Positions 8,782-18,499 of a stretch of 64,000 nt of DNA are shown here, piece after piece (positions within the stretch are counted from its first letter, which is position 1; every line of letters starts with the position of its first letter). The translations under genes were made by a program, and so were the position numbers. The notes below the pieces were generated by a model. The model was not told the DNA's origin and did not search any database. It was given only the letters and a program-made list of their open reading frames with translations. Source of the DNA: Stieleria mannarensis (lineage in GTDB: Bacteria; Planctomycetota; Planctomycetia; Pirellulales; Pirellulaceae); contig NZ_JACEHH010000007.1 of NCBI RefSeq assembly GCF_014154935.1, forward strand, positions 62,001 through 126,000. Direction: 5' to 3'.

Positions 8782-11262
8782 CTATTCGGAGGTGTCGTTG
8801 CTACGCCCCGGATGCGGCTCTGGTTCGCCCGCCAACCCCGGTCGCTGACGAAATCGATCCTTGATCGACCGGGAGACCGGTTGCCGCCGCGCGGGAGTCC
8901 CGATTTTCGCGGCGACCAGGATTTGCTGCAGCCCCAAATCGCGGACGATGTTGCCGCCCAAACCAGACAATTGCCGCGCCCGGTCGGCCAAAACCCCCGC
9001 TTTAGCCGTCTCGGACCGCTCGTCGGCGATCACGGCCGCTTGTGCGACCAGCGACAAATCCGTCGGATTGATCGCCAAGGCCTGTGAAACCAGGCGGTCG
9101 GCCGCTTCTAAATCCGCTGTTTGCCCGAAACATTGATACAGGTGCAGGTGCTGTTCCCCCGCCGCCCGCAGCAGCGTCGGATTCGCCCCCGCCCGGTCCA
9201 ACGCAATCTGCAACGCCGATTGCCACTGTTTTCGGGCGTTGGGATCATTCCCCCGGTCGATCAATCGCCCTTTCAGAAACTCTGAACGCCAACGCGGGGC
9301 TTCGAATCCCCAGTCATCGGCCTGGACCGCACGCCGACTTTCCGACTCCACACGCGATAGCATTCCCCGCCGCGCGGCATCTTCGCCGCGCCGCAACGCG
9401 AGCTGCGATTGCTGAACAGGCATGATCGCTTCGTATCGCAAACACGCCAGCAAGACCAAGCCCACCCCCAACGCCACCAGCGACGACTTCGCCCGCCGAC
9501 TCCGATCGACTTCGCCGGCAATTTCATCGGCGTCCGTCGCCGCGTTCGCTTCGACCTGGCCACCCCCGACGCTGCCCAGCGAGGCGACCGCCAACCAGAT
9601 CACGATGGCGCCCCCCGGAACCGTCCAGCCCCCCGAAACGAGCAAGTGGGTCATCACCGCCAACAAAATCGCGCCGGCGACCAACCGAACCTGAAACGCC
9701 GCGGCAGCCCGCAAGCCGCGCGACGTCACCCACCCCGTCGCGATGCCCGATGGCACCGCGATCACGCTGGCCTGGAAATCCGGCAACTGGCCCGACAACA
9801 ACGCAAATCCCCAAACCAATCCCAGCGAGACCAGTGCCCCGTAGACCATCCACTGCGAACCGCCGACGGCCGAAGCGGTGGATTCGAAAGCCGCTCCTTC
9901 GGATTCTTCACGCATCCCGGCGCGTCGACATGTCAACACGCCGGCGATCGATGCCAGCACAAACAACCAACCGCCGACCAGCCCGCCGGCCGCAAGCGTC
10001 TCAAACAAAAAGTTGTGTGGATCGGCGATCGACTCGTTGGCCACCGGCAATCGGTACTGCAAGTACATCGCCTGAAAACCGCCCGGCCCGGCCCCCAACA
10101 CGGGATGATCCAACAACAACAGCGCCGTTGATTTCCAATACTGCAACCGAAACTCCAGCGACGCCGGCGCCGCGGCCATCCACTCCTCGTCGCCCCACAA
10201 CAGCAATCCGACCAACAGCACGCCACCGATGAACCCTGCGATCGAAACCGCGGTGGCCAGCGTCTTGAAACGCCTTGCATCGGCCGATCGATTGCCACGG
10301 ATCCAGATCCATAGCCCCGCCATCAAACACGCGATCAACGCGCTGCGGCTGCGGGTGGACAGCAGTGCCGCGGCGCCGACCAACGCGATCAACACCAACG
10401 CCACGCGAATCCAGCCCTCCGGGACGCAGGAAATCGAGACTCGGCCACCGGCCCGCGGCGAAGCCAGGCCGCCACGTAGCAACGCCAGCGGTATCGTCAC
10501 CGCGACCAACATCATCGCGGCCAACGAATTGGCCAACGCAAACGTCGCCGTCGGCCCTCCATCCAACAACCGGTTGGCGAACACCATCCGCGCGGCCGAC
10601 CCCGGCGGCGCGACCACCCCGGCGGCGCGCAGCACCGCATCCGGGTCGGCCAAGTACTCAGCCCTGGTCTGGGGCAAACTGATCCATTCTTGATGCAACG
10701 CGTGAGCGGCCATCGCCGTGGCAACCGCCGCCAACAGCGAAAACAGCACCGCGCGCATCGAAACGTCTGCCAACAGCCGTCGCGCCGCGGTCAACACGGC
10801 CGCCGCGGCGATCCACACCCAAGCTTCGTTGGTCGCTTGACGCAGGTTTCCCGGTGGGCACGACGCCAACGCGGCCGCCATCATCCACAACGCCAGCGCC
10901 CACACCGACAGGTCCAGAATCAATCCGTTGCCGATCAACGTCGAAATCGTACGGGAGACTTTGCCCGGCGTGGCGGGCGGCAAGCGCCGAACCATCGGCT
11001 CGCTTGCCATCGTCAACGTCCACACGATCAACGACAACGCGCAGAACCACAACGCGTCGCCGGATTCGACCAAGACACTGTCGCTGGGATAATACGCGAC
11101 AAACACCACCAGCCCACCCAGCGTGGCTGCGGCAAGTCGACGACACCAGGCGGCCCAAGCCGGGGCATCGTCGGCGGCAACATCCCGCCGCGAGGGCACA
11201 GATGCGTCTGCAGCGTCGACGGCCGGCTTTCGCGACTTCACTCGTTGCTTTGTTTTTGCCAT
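8782..11262 (-). CDS. O-antigen ligase/polymerase-like membrane protein with C-terminal TPR-like region
   Basis: From the ATG at 11262 (MAKTKQRVKSRKPAV) the product has 826 residues. A longer frame to 11541 exists, but that extra part lies inside the upstream transferase gene and reads as non-protein. There are about a dozen hydrophobic segments over residues 40-600 and the Wzy_C/O-antigen-ligase block LLLLDHPVLGAGPGGFQAMY. A helical tail (about 640-800) resembles TPR repeats, for example QALAINPTDLSLVAQAA. Proteins of this kind join polysaccharide repeat units, or attach them to an acceptor, at the periplasmic face. The gene overlaps the preceding transferase by 25 bases, which supports a shared operon and pathway. 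Confidence 0.85.
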   Translation of the reverse strand: MAKTKQRVKSRKPAVDAADASVPSRRDVAADDAPAWAAWCRRLAAATLGGLVVFVAYYPSDSVLVESGDALWFCALSLIVWTLTMASEPMVRRLPPATPGKVSRTISTLIGNGLILDLSVWALALWMMAAALASCPPGNLRQATNEAWVWIAAAAVLTAARRLLADVSMRAVLFSLLAAVATAMAAHALHQEWISLPQTRAEYLADPDAVLRAAGVVAPPGSAARMVFANRLLDGGPTATFALANSLAAMMLVAVTIPLALLRGGLASPRAGGRVSISCVPEGWIRVALVLIALVGAAALLSTRSRSALIACLMAGLWIWIRGNRSADARRFKTLATAVSIAGFIGGVLLVGLLLWGDEEWMAAAPASLEFRLQYWKSTALLLLDHPVLGAGPGGFQAMYLQYRLPVANESIADPHNFLFETLAAGGLVGGWLFVLASIAGVLTCRRAGMREESEGAAFESTASAVGGSQWMVYGALVSLGLVWGFALLSGQLPDFQASVIAVPSGIATGWVTSRGLRAAAAFQVRLVAGAILLAVMTHLLVSGGWTVPGGAIVIWLAVASLGSVGGGQVEANAATDADEIAGEVDRSRRAKSSLVALGVGLVLLACLRYEAIMPVQQSQLALRRGEDAARRGMLSRVESESRRAVQADDWGFEAPRWRSEFLKGRLIDRGNDPNARKQWQSALQIALDRAGANPTLLRAAGEQHLHLYQCFGQTADLEAADRLVSQALAINPTDLSLVAQAAVIADERSETAKAGVLADRARQLSGLGGNIVRDLGLQQILVAAKIGTPARRQPVSRSIKDRFRQRPGLAGEPEPHPGRSNDTSE

Positions 11263-12368
11263 CCGGTCGATTCCAGAATCACGACCAACAACAACATACA
11301 GGCCACGATCCCCAGCACCGCGACCGCTTGCAAAACCGTGACGTGAACCAACAGCAGCGCCGCCAATCCACACGTCGCCGTGACCAGATGAATCGTCATC
11401 ACGGCCTGTGTCCGTGACAGCCCCAAATCGACCAACCGGTGCGAAAAATGGCTGCGATCGCCCACAAACACGCTGCGTCCTTCGCGAATCCGAATCCACA
11501 ACACCGTCGCCATGTCGTACATCGGGATCGCCATCACGCACAGCGGCGCCAGCACCGCGTGCGGTCGCGGCGGGCTGGCGAACGTCGCCATCAACATCGA
11601 AACGGCGATCAGAAACCCGACCAGGTAACTGCCCCCGTCACCCATGAAAATTTTTGCCGGCGGCCGGTTGTGCCACAAAAATCCCAGCAACGATCCGGCG
11701 ACCGACAACAGCAATCCGGCGACGAACAACTGAGGCTCGGTCGTTCCCGGGCTAGGCGTGGTCAACATCACCGCCGCCATCGCCCCGGCGATGATCGCCG
11801 CCACACCACCGCTGAGCGCATCCATGTTGTCCAACATGTTGAACGAATTGATCACCGCCACGATCCAGACGACCGACAAGATCTTGGTCAACCAAGCCGC
11901 ACCGATGAACGCCGTGAACCCGAACCCCAAGTAATAAACCACAAACGCCGCGACGGCGAATTCCACGCCCAGCCGCAACAGCACCGGGGCGCCGCGGCGA
12001 TCGTCCCAAATCCCCAACGCAAACAAAACCGTCGCCGAGCCGAGCAACCACCACAGCTGAGCCAAACGCGACTGAATGCCTTCAAAATAACCCAGCACCG
12101 ATTCGGGCACCACGCCCGCGACCATCGGCACACGATCGGCGATCAAGACCAGGATGGTGCCCAGGGTCATCGGAACGATGATCCCCAACCAGATCCCGAT
12201 GCCGCCACCCAGCGGTGTTGCGTGGGTGTGCGTGCTGTGACCGACCGGTTGGGCGACCAATCCCAGTCGCACGGCGTTGCGACGCACCGGGTACAGACTG
12301 ACCAGACTGATCAACATCGGTGGAATCACCGCCAATGCGATCAGCCATCCGATCAGTGCATTTTCCAA
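11238..12368 (-). CDS. Polyprenyl-phosphate HexNAc-1-phosphate transferase (WecA/TagO/MraY family)
   Basis: A 376-residue polytopic membrane enzyme (about 10-11 segments) with a TTG start (MENALIGWLIALAVIPP). Family motifs are HATPLGGGIGIWLG near the N-terminus, LGIWDDRRGAP, NSFNMLDNMDALSGG with the catalytic aspartates, KIFMGDGGSYLVGF, and the His-rich block DRSHFSHRLVDLGLS. These enzymes move a sugar-1-phosphate from a UDP-sugar to undecaprenyl phosphate, the first membrane step of surface-polysaccharide synthesis. The start lies 4 bases past the accC stop, and the end overlaps the O-antigen-ligase-like gene. The sugar used cannot be told from the sequence. Confidence 0.9.
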   Translation of the reverse strand: MENALIGWLIALAVIPPMLISLVSLYPVRRNAVRLGLVAQPVGHSTHTHATPLGGGIGIWLGIIVPMTLGTILVLIADRVPMVAGVVPESVLGYFEGIQSRLAQLWWLLGSATVLFALGIWDDRRGAPVLLRLGVEFAVAAFVVYYLGFGFTAFIGAAWLTKILSVVWIVAVINSFNMLDNMDALSGGVAAIIAGAMAAVMLTTPSPGTTEPQLFVAGLLLSVAGSLLGFLWHNRPPAKIFMGDGGSYLVGFLIAVSMLMATFASPPRPHAVLAPLCVMAIPMYDMATVLWIRIREGRSVFVGDRSHFSHRLVDLGLSRTQAVMTIHLVTATCGLAALLLVHVTVLQAVAVLGIVACMLLLVVILESTGWQKQSNE

Positions 12369-12372
12369 GAGA

Positions 12373-13719
12373 TTATTTGCCCGTGAATTCGCGTTCGACG
12401 AAGTGGGTGTCGTGCTTGCCCGAAACGAATTCGGGGTGTTGCAGCACCTGCTCGTGAAAACTGGCGGTCGTGGAGATCCCGTCGGTCTGGATCTCCGCCA
12501 ACGCGCGGCGCATCGTCGCGATCGCGTCTTCCCGCGTGGGCCGGTGAACGATCAATTTGCCGATCATGGAATCGTAGTGCGGCGGGACGGTGTAGCCGCC
12601 GTAGACGTGCGAATCGAAGCGCACGCCCAACCCGCCCGGTGCATAGAACTTCGTGATCTTTCCCGGGTTGGGCATGAAGTTCTTGTCGGGGTTCTCGGCG
12701 TTGATCCGGCACTCCAACGCATGCCCGATCACCTTCAGTTGATCTTGGGAGAAGGAAAGTTTCTCGCCGGCGGCGACACGAATCTGTTCTTTGATCAAAT
12801 CCACGCCGGTGATCATTTCGGTCACCGGGTGCTCGACCTGAATCCGCGCGTTGACTTCGATGAAGAAAAAATCGTCGTTTTGGTCGACGATGAACTCAAC
12901 CGTCCCCGCGTTGCTGTATTCGGCGCCACGGATCATGCGAACGGCCGCCTCGCAGATCGCCCTGCGTTTCTCCTTGGGCAGATTCGGGCTGGGCGCCTCT
13001 TCGATCAGCTTTTGGTGTCGACGCTGGACGCTGCAATCGCGTTCGAACAGGTGACAGACATTGCCGTGGGTGTCGGCGATGACTTGCACTTCGACGTGCC
13101 GCGGGGAGCCGATGTAGCGTTCCAAGTAGACGCCGCCGTTGCCGAACGCGGCTTGCGCTTCGGTGCGGGCTTGGTTGAGCGCTTTTTCCAGCTCTTCGGC
13201 GGTCTGGGCGACCCGCATGCCCTTGCCGCCACCACCGGCGGTGGCCTTGATCAGCACCGGGAATCCGATTTTCTCTGCCGTCGCGATCGCCGCCTTGTCG
13301 TCTTCGATCAATCCGTCGCTGCCGGGCACCACGGGGACGTCGCTGGCGATCGCCATTGATCGGGCCGTGTTCTTGTCGCCCAGTTTTTCCATCGCCGCCG
13401 GACTGGGGCCGATGAATTCAAACCCGCTCTCGCGACAGACTTCGTTGAAGTGGGCGTTTTCGGCCAGGAACCCGTAACCGGGGTGAATCGCATCGACGCC
13501 CGCGACTTCGGCGGCCGCAATGATCTGGTCGATCTTCAGGTAGCTTTCGGCGCTCTTGGGACCGCCGACGCAATACGCCTCGTCGGCCAATTGGACGTGC
13601 ATCGAATCGGCATCGGCGGTGCTGTAGACCGCGACGCTTTGGATACCCATCTCGCGACAGGCGCGGATGATTCGGACCGCAATTTCGCCGCGGTTGGCGA
13701 TCAGTACTTTTTGAAACAC
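12373..13719 (-). CDS. accC: Acetyl-CoA carboxylase biotin carboxylase subunit
   Basis: A 448-residue ATP-grasp enzyme that carboxylates the biotin on AccB. The GTG start gives [20 protein letters not shown], the standard opening, and a purine-rich AGAGAG lies just upstream. The ATP-binding glycine loop [12 protein letters not shown], the [11 protein letters not shown] block, [20 protein letters not shown] and the catalytic [15 protein letters not shown] are all intact. Length matches the family. It lies about 125 bases downstream of accB and 4 bases before the transferase gene, so lipid precursor and polysaccharide genes may be co-transcribed. Confidence 0.97.
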   Translation of the reverse strand: MFQKVLIANRGEIAVRIIRACREMGIQSVAVYSTADADSMHVQLADEAYCVGGPKSAESYLKIDQIIAAAEVAGVDAIHPGYGFLAENAHFNEVCRESGFEFIGPSPAAMEKLGDKNTARSMAIASDVPVVPGSDGLIEDDKAAIATAEKIGFPVLIKATAGGGGKGMRVAQTAEELEKALNQARTEAQAAFGNGGVYLERYIGSPRHVEVQVIADTHGNVCHLFERDCSVQRRHQKLIEEAPSPNLPKEKRRAICEAAVRMIRGAEYSNAGTVEFIVDQNDDFFFIEVNARIQVEHPVTEMITGVDLIKEQIRVAAGEKLSFSQDQLKVIGHALECRINAENPDKNFMPNPGKITKFYAPGGLGVRFDSHVYGGYTVPPHYDSMIGKLIVHRPTREDAIATMRRALAEIQTDGISTTASFHEQVLQHPEFVSGKHDTHFVEREFTGK

Positions 13720-13845
13720 AGCTCTCTCTGACGTACCCGGTAATGATGCGGCGCGGCCGCGCCCGGCATGGCGGCCGCAGGGGATCTGGCGATCGGCCGC
13801 TCGCCGACGTGGTCGCGACGTGGTGGATCGGGGCCGGATGGGTGA

Positions 13846-14322
13846 TTAGGGGTTGGGTTGAATTCGGAACATCGGCTTTCCGAAATCGACCGCCTGCTGA
13901 TCGGCCACCAAGACCTCCACGACCTTGCCGCTACATTCGGCGGGGATCTCGTTGAACACCTTCATCGCCTCGACGATGCAGACGATCGTGTCGGGGCTGA
14001 CCATCTGTCCGACTTGGACGAACGGTTCCGATTCAGGGTTCGCTTTGGAATAAAACGTTCCGACCATCGGGGCATTGATCGTGATCGTTCCGTCATCGAC
14101 CGCCGATGAGGCGGTCGCTGCCGGAGGCGCCGCCGCAGGGGCCGGCTGCGGGGCGGCTGCCGCGGGGGCAACCAACGCCGTACCACCGCGACCGAGCTTG
14201 ATTCGGTCGTCGCCCTGCTGCAAATCCACCTCCGTCAACTCGTGCTCTTCCATCAGCTTCACGATGTCACGGATGCGTTCTAAATCGAAGACGTTGTCGC
14301 CCGCTTGTTTGCCTTTGCTCAT
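13846..14322 (-). CDS. accB: Acetyl-CoA carboxylase biotin carboxyl carrier protein
   Basis: A 158-residue protein. The N-terminal helix region (VFDLERIRDIVKLMEEHELTE) is followed by an Ala/Pro-rich flexible linker (about 55-80) and a C-terminal biotinyl domain. The biotin-accepting lysine is Lys121 in VEAMKVFNEI. The protein carries CO2 between AccC and the carboxyltransferase in malonyl-CoA formation. Its ATG lies 40 bases after the M24 peptidase gene and accC follows. The carboxyltransferase genes (accA, accD) are not in the window. Confidence 0.96.
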   Translation of the reverse strand: MSKGKQAGDNVFDLERIRDIVKLMEEHELTEVDLQQGDDRIKLGRGGTALVAPAAAAPQPAPAAAPPAATASSAVDDGTITINAPMVGTFYSKANPESEPFVQVGQMVSPDTIVCIVEAMKVFNEIPAECSGKVVEVLVADQQAVDFGKPMFRIQPNP

Positions 14323-14361
14323 GCCTATCTCGATCGCGAAAAAAAAAGATTGGGCGAGGTT

Positions 14362-15447
14362 TTACAGGATCAACCCACAATCATCGAGGCCCTTTGGCAT
14401 TTGACTGAGAACCTCGTGCCCAGTCTCCGTCACCAAAACGTCATCCTCGATGCGGATTCCGAATTCGCCACCAAAATACACCCCCGGCTCGACCGTGATC
14501 ACCATGCCGGGAGCCAGAACATCCTCACTGACCGCCGAAAGCCGCGGCATCTCATGAATTTCCAGTCCCACGCCGTGGCCCAGTCCGTGCACAAAGTATT
14601 CCCCCAAGCCAGCGTTTTTCAGCACATTTCGAGCCGCTGCGTCCACTTTTGACGCATCCACGCCAGGACGAATCGCATCAATCGCTGCGAGCTGAGATTC
14701 TAAAACGGCTTCATAGGCCGACAGGAAGCGCGCCGGCGGATTGCCGAAATGAAAACTGCGGGTCATGTCACTCGCATAGCCCCCCAATTTGGTGCCCCAG
14801 TCGACCAACAGCGTCGGATAATCGCCGACCACCGCCAGACTGCTGCGATAATGTGGCTTCGCCCCTCCGGGCCCCGCACCGATGATCGGCTCGAAACTGA
14901 ACCCGGTCGCCCCCATCCGCCGGATCGTCGCCTCCAATTCATAGGCGATCTCCTGCTCCGTCCAGTCCGGCCCCAATTTCGCCAGGATCGACTGCAGCGC
15001 CCGCTCGTTGATCCGCACCGCGCTCCGCAAGATATCGATCTCTTCGGCGTCCTTGATCATCCGCTGCCCGCTGACAACGCCCGTCGTCTCGACCCACTGG
15101 ACCTCGGGCAGCCGCTCTTTGAATTGGCGGACCTGCGATACCGTCACCTGATCGGCTTCGATCGCGATCCGGTTCGCGCCGACCCCGCCGACCACCTCGG
15201 CGAAAAAATCGATCGGCTTTTCCGACGGCGATTTGATCGCTACGGCCAACCCCGGACACTCTTCTTCCAGCTGTTCGGTGTAACGCCCATCGCTGAGCAT
15301 CGTTTGACCGGTCGAATGCACCAACAGGGACGAACTGTCGCCGGTAAACCCGGTCAAGTAAGTCACGTTGATTTCATTGGTCACCAAAAACGCGTCCGCC
15401 TCGATCGTCGCAAGCTGGCTACTCAGTTTTCGGATTCTGTCGTTCAT
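14362..15447 (-). CDS. M24 family metallopeptidase (Xaa-Pro aminopeptidase type)
   Basis: A 361-residue cytoplasmic enzyme. The N-terminal creatinase-like domain (about 1-130) contains [22 protein letters not shown]. The C-terminal pita-bread domain holds the dinuclear metal site: Asp residues in [18 protein letters not shown], His in [15 protein letters not shown], and Glu in ITVEPGVYF and [11 protein letters not shown]. Members cleave the N-terminal residue before proline. Gene order (M24 peptidase, then accB and accC) is common in diverse bacteria. Its ATG overlaps the stop of the upstream lipoprotein gene (ATGA), which suggests translational coupling. Confidence 0.93.
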   Translation of the reverse strand: MNDRIRKLSSQLATIEADAFLVTNEINVTYLTGFTGDSSSLLVHSTGQTMLSDGRYTEQLEEECPGLAVAIKSPSEKPIDFFAEVVGGVGANRIAIEADQVTVSQVRQFKERLPEVQWVETTGVVSGQRMIKDAEEIDILRSAVRINERALQSILAKLGPDWTEQEIAYELEATIRRMGATGFSFEPIIGAGPGGAKPHYRSSLAVVGDYPTLLVDWGTKLGGYASDMTRSFHFGNPPARFLSAYEAVLESQLAAIDAIRPGVDASKVDAAARNVLKNAGLGEYFVHGLGHGVGLEIHEMPRLSAVSEDVLAPGMVITVEPGVYFGGEFGIRIEDDVLVTETGHEVLSQMPKGLDDCGLIL

Positions 15448-16208
15448 GGGTGATGTGGTTTCACACGATCGGGGTGTTTCTGGTTGACGTGAACGTGCAG
15501 ATCCGGGTGAGTGTCAAACAACCAATCCCACCCCGATTGCGTCACCGCGCTATCGTCCAAATAGAGCGACTGGAGTTTGGGCAGCGAAGCGATCTGCCGC
15601 AATCCCAGGTCATCGATCGGGACACCGATCAGGTGAACATTTCTCAGGCTGTCGATCCCCGCCACCGCCGCGGCCGTCTCCGCCCCCAGTCGCGGCCCGC
15701 CCAGACGCAAGTTCCGCAGCTGGGGCAATGCCGCCAGCTCGGTGACACCCGCCGCGGTGGCATCGCAGTGCGGCAGGTTCAGAATCTGAATCGACCGGCA
15801 ACCGGCGATCGCCTTCAGCCCCCGATCGGTCAGCGGCGAGAGCCGCAGCCGCAGATGCACCAGACTTGGCAGCGCGGCAATCGCCTCCGCCCCCGCGTCG
15901 GTGACCGCCCCCGCATCCAACTGAATCACTTCCAGCCACTCGTCACTGGGTTCCACGGCACTCAAGTCCGCGTCATCGACCGACGTTTGCGATAGTTTGA
16001 TTCGATCTGCTTGCCCCGACCGTCCGCCGGAAAGTTGCTCAGCAAAGCCGATTTCCGACGTCGCCGATTCGTCCACCGATGCCGTCGACGTTTGCTCCGG
16101 CGACGGACGACGACACGCGCCCGCTGACAAGAGCAGCAACAGGGGAAAGCACGCTGACAGGGTCACGATGGTGCGGCGCCATCTGCGGTTGCGAAGGTGC
16201 TCAGTCAT
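15444..16208 (-). CDS. Leucine-rich-repeat lipoprotein
   Basis: From the ATG at 16208 the product has 254 residues. A GTG one codon upstream is also possible. A basic, hydrophobic leader ends in a lipobox-like LLSAGAC at about residue 32, so the protein is probably lipid-anchored. The rest is a row of irregular leucine-rich repeats of about 24 residues, for example LVHLRLRLSPLTDRGLKAIAG and LRNLRLGGPRLGAETAAAVAG. These are the cysteine-poor LRR type frequent in planctomycetes. A binding role is inferred and the partner is unknown. Stop and start overlap both neighbours by 1-4 bases, which suggests co-translation. Confidence 0.82.
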   Translation of the reverse strand: MTEHLRNRRWRRTIVTLSACFPLLLLLSAGACRRPSPEQTSTASVDESATSEIGFAEQLSGGRSGQADRIKLSQTSVDDADLSAVEPSDEWLEVIQLDAGAVTDAGAEAIAALPSLVHLRLRLSPLTDRGLKAIAGCRSIQILNLPHCDATAAGVTELAALPQLRNLRLGGPRLGAETAAAVAGIDSLRNVHLIGVPIDDLGLRQIASLPKLQSLYLDDSAVTQSGWDWLFDTHPDLHVHVNQKHPDRVKPHHP

Positions 16209-16621
16209 CACTGGTCCGAGGCGTCCGATTCGTCCAGTTGCACATCGTCATAAAACTCCCGCAGCGGCAAACGCCGCGAAAGCTGCTGCAGCTCGATCGT
16301 CTGATCCATCCCACGCACAATCGACCGCTGGAACCCCTTGAACCGAGTTTCGCGGGCGTTGCGGATCCTCACCTTTGTATCCGAGTTGAATGCCCGACAC
16401 GGTCGCCCGCGAAGCTGATTCGCCAGCGCAACGATCACGTTGGTCGCGACCGCATTGTGGCGGTTCGAACCGCCGCCCTGTGCGTAAACGATCCCGGCGA
16501 CGTACTCGTGACGCTGATCCGAAAGCGTCTCTCCGGCCAAGTCGTCTTGGATGGAAATGCGGTCGTGTTTTGGGGCGGTGCTCATCATCGCGAGTCTACG
16601 CTTTGGGGAGTCCGACTGCAA
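16208..16621 (-). pseudogene. Uma2 (DUF820) family nuclease remnant lacking its catalytic core
   Basis: A 137-residue open frame. A start at 16585 (MSTAPKHDRISIQD) fits the family better than the first codon. The N-terminal half, through SNRHNAVATNVIVALANQL and CRAFNSDTKVRIR, is clearly Uma2-like. The C-terminal end, LPLREFYDDVQLDE, matches the family's last strand and helix. Full-length Uma2 proteins have about 80-90 further residues between these parts, including the PD-(D/E)xK-like catalytic Asp, Glu and Lys. Here KVRIR runs straight into NARETRFKGFQRSIV. I infer an internal deletion that left the frame open. The product, if made, should be inactive. Confidence 0.75.
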
Positions 16622-16784
16622 ACATCATCGCCACTGCGAACCGGCGTCCCCAACAGAGGCTCCGATCGGCCGTTGGATCACAAAAAAACAGGCTCGAACA
16701 GGCCCGCATCACTGGGCGGGATTTTAACGGTGAGCTACAGTTTAGGGACAACGTTTCTCGCTCATTGATCAACCCACCGGCGCT

Positions 16785-17735
16785 ATGGCAACTCTCCGCT
16801 TGACCAAACACAACACGGCGATGCTGGCATCGGCGATGACGTTGGTCGACGCGATTTCCGCCGATGCGATCGTGCTGCTGCTGGAAGGGGCGACCGATTG
16901 GCAGCGGTTGGCCGAGCTGGCCAACAAGCACAAGTTCGAAAAACCGTTGATCGTCGCGGTCGACTCGATCGAAGAATTGGACGGGGCGGCCGAGGCCGGA
17001 CTGAAACCGGTCGCGCTCAACAAAGAAAAGGCCCCGCTGCTCGAGCGGTTGCAGCACGCCTTGCTGGAAGCCGCGGCCGACGAATTCATCAAGCCCAATG
17101 ACGAAGTCGTCGCGATCTATGGCGGTTTCACCTCCGGACGGCTCGATTCGATCAGCCACCTGAAACTGGACGAACGCATGCGTCGATTGACGACGCGCGA
17201 TCTGCAATCCCTGGAAAGCAGCGTTCCGCTGAAGACGATGAAGGTGGTCGTTGACCTGGCCGTCCAGATCGGTGTCGAAGGCCGCGAAGGCAAACCGGTC
17301 GGGGCGCTGTTCGTCGTCGGCGATACCCGCAACGTCCTCCGGCACGCCAGCGACAGTGGCGTCGACCCGTTCCGCGGATACAACAAGAAAGCCCGCAACC
17401 TGTTCGACGCCAAGGTCCAGGAAGACGCCAAAGAACTTTCCCAGCTGGACGGCGCCTTCTTGATCACCGCCGACGGGACGATCGAACGCAGTCGGCAAAT
17501 GCTGGAAGTCCTGCACGAAGACCTGAACATGTCCAAGGGCCTGGGGTCACGCCACTGGGCCGCCGCCGCGATCACTCGCCGCACCAAGGCCGTCGCCATC
17601 GTCGTCAGCCAATCCACCGGGACCGTGCGACTGTACCAAAACGGATTCCTGAAGATGCAGATCGAACCGATGGACAAGGGCATCAAATGGCAGGAAATTT
17701 CCTTCAAGCCCCCGAGCGCCAGTGGCGATGACTAG
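16785..17735 (+). CDS. Diadenylate cyclase (DisA_N/DAC domain), DacZ-like architecture
   Basis: A 316-residue protein. The N-terminal half (about 1-125) resembles the pyruvate-kinase-C-like domain of archaeal-type DAC proteins, for example FEKPLIVAVDS and NDEVVAIYGGFTSG. The C-terminal half (about 150-300) is a DAC domain with the two key motifs LDGAFLITADGT (DGA) and GSRHWAAAAITRRT (RHxxA). DAC enzymes make cyclic di-AMP from two ATP. There is no membrane segment and no DisA DNA-binding domain. The gene reads into cmoA 18 bases later, with a hairpin around its stop codon. The exact subfamily is inferred by eye. Confidence 0.8.
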   Translation: MATLRLTKHNTAMLASAMTLVDAISADAIVLLLEGATDWQRLAELANKHKFEKPLIVAVDSIEELDGAAEAGLKPVALNKEKAPLLERLQHALLEAAADEFIKPNDEVVAIYGGFTSGRLDSISHLKLDERMRRLTTRDLQSLESSVPLKTMKVVVDLAVQIGVEGREGKPVGALFVVGDTRNVLRHASDSGVDPFRGYNKKARNLFDAKVQEDAKELSQLDGAFLITADGTIERSRQMLEVLHEDLNMSKGLGSRHWAAAAITRRTKAVAIVVSQSTGTVRLYQNGFLKMQIEPMDKGIKWQEISFKPPSASGDD

Positions 17736-17746
17736 CGCCACTGGCG
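17717..17746 (+). promoter_or_regulatory. Hairpin enclosing the cyclase stop codon, before cmoA
   Basis: A perfect 11-base inverted repeat (CGCCAGTGGCG at 17717-17727, CGCCACTGGCG at 17736-17746) has an 8-base loop that contains the TAG stop of the cyclase gene. The cmoA ATG follows 8 bases later. It could modulate translational coupling or stabilise processed mRNA. There is no T-run, so it is probably not a terminator. Confidence 0.45.
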
Positions 17747-17753
17747 ATAACTG

Positions 17754-18485
17754 ATGTCTCGCGACAACCTCTACTCTCTGCCGCGTGAGCGTGTCGGCCA
17801 ATTCCAATTTGACGCCGATGTCGCCAACGTCTTCCCCGACATGATCTCGCGCTCCGTCCCCGGTTACGCCTCGATCCTTGCGGTGATCGAGCAATTGGCC
17901 GGACGCTTCGTCCGCCCCGGCACCCACGTCTACGACCTCGGCTGCTCACTCGGTGCCGCCACGCTGCTGATCCGCAACCAGGCACCAGCGGACGTCACCA
18001 TTCACGCGATCGACAACTCCGCCGCGATGATCGACCGGCTGCGTGACAGATTGGACACCGAACCCGATGCCCCGGACACCTGCGACATCCGACTGCACTT
18101 GGCCGACATCTGCGACGTCGCGATGCACGACGCATCGATGATCGTGCTGAATTTCACCCTGCAATTCGTGCCCGCGGAAAAGCGACGCCGGTTGTTGCAG
18201 ACCTGCTTCGACGCGCTGCTGCCCGGCGGCGGTTTGTTGATCAGCGAAAAAGTCTGCTTCGACGATCCCGGACAACAGGAACTGCTGACCGAACTGCACC
18301 TGGATTTCAAACGCGCCTGCGGTTACAGCGAGCTGGAGATCGCCCAGAAACGAACCTCGCTGGAAAACACCTTGGTCCCGGAATCGATCGCCGCGCACTC
18401 AAGTCGGCTGACCGAGATCGGCTTCCGCGTCGTCGCGCCCTGGTTCCAGTGCTTCAATTTTGCGTCCATCCTGGCCGTGAAGTAA
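17754..18485 (+). CDS. cmoA: Carboxy-S-adenosyl-L-methionine synthase
   Basis: A 243-residue SAM-dependent enzyme that converts SAM and prephenate to carboxy-SAM, the donor for tRNA wobble uridine modification (cmo5U34). The typical opening is GQFQFDADVANVFPDMISRSVPGY. The nucleotide-binding motif is VYDLGCSLGAAT, and LNFTLQFVPAEKR, LLISEKVCFDD and KRACGYSELEIAQKR are family blocks. Length is normal. cmoB follows directly, giving a complete two-gene pathway. The pair is best known from gammaproteobacteria, so transfer is possible but unproven. Confidence 0.94.
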   Translation: MSRDNLYSLPRERVGQFQFDADVANVFPDMISRSVPGYASILAVIEQLAGRFVRPGTHVYDLGCSLGAATLLIRNQAPADVTIHAIDNSAAMIDRLRDRLDTEPDAPDTCDIRLHLADICDVAMHDASMIVLNFTLQFVPAEKRRRLLQTCFDALLPGGGLLISEKVCFDDPGQQELLTELHLDFKRACGYSELEIAQKRTSLENTLVPESIAAHSSRLTEIGFRVVAPWFQCFNFASILAVK

Positions 18486-18499
18486 ACGCTCGCAATCCC

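Noticed and set aside
11263-11541. N-terminal extension of the O-antigen-ligase-like frame
   Set aside because: It lies inside the upstream transferase gene and reads as Asp/Gly/Arg-rich non-protein. ATG 11262 fits better.
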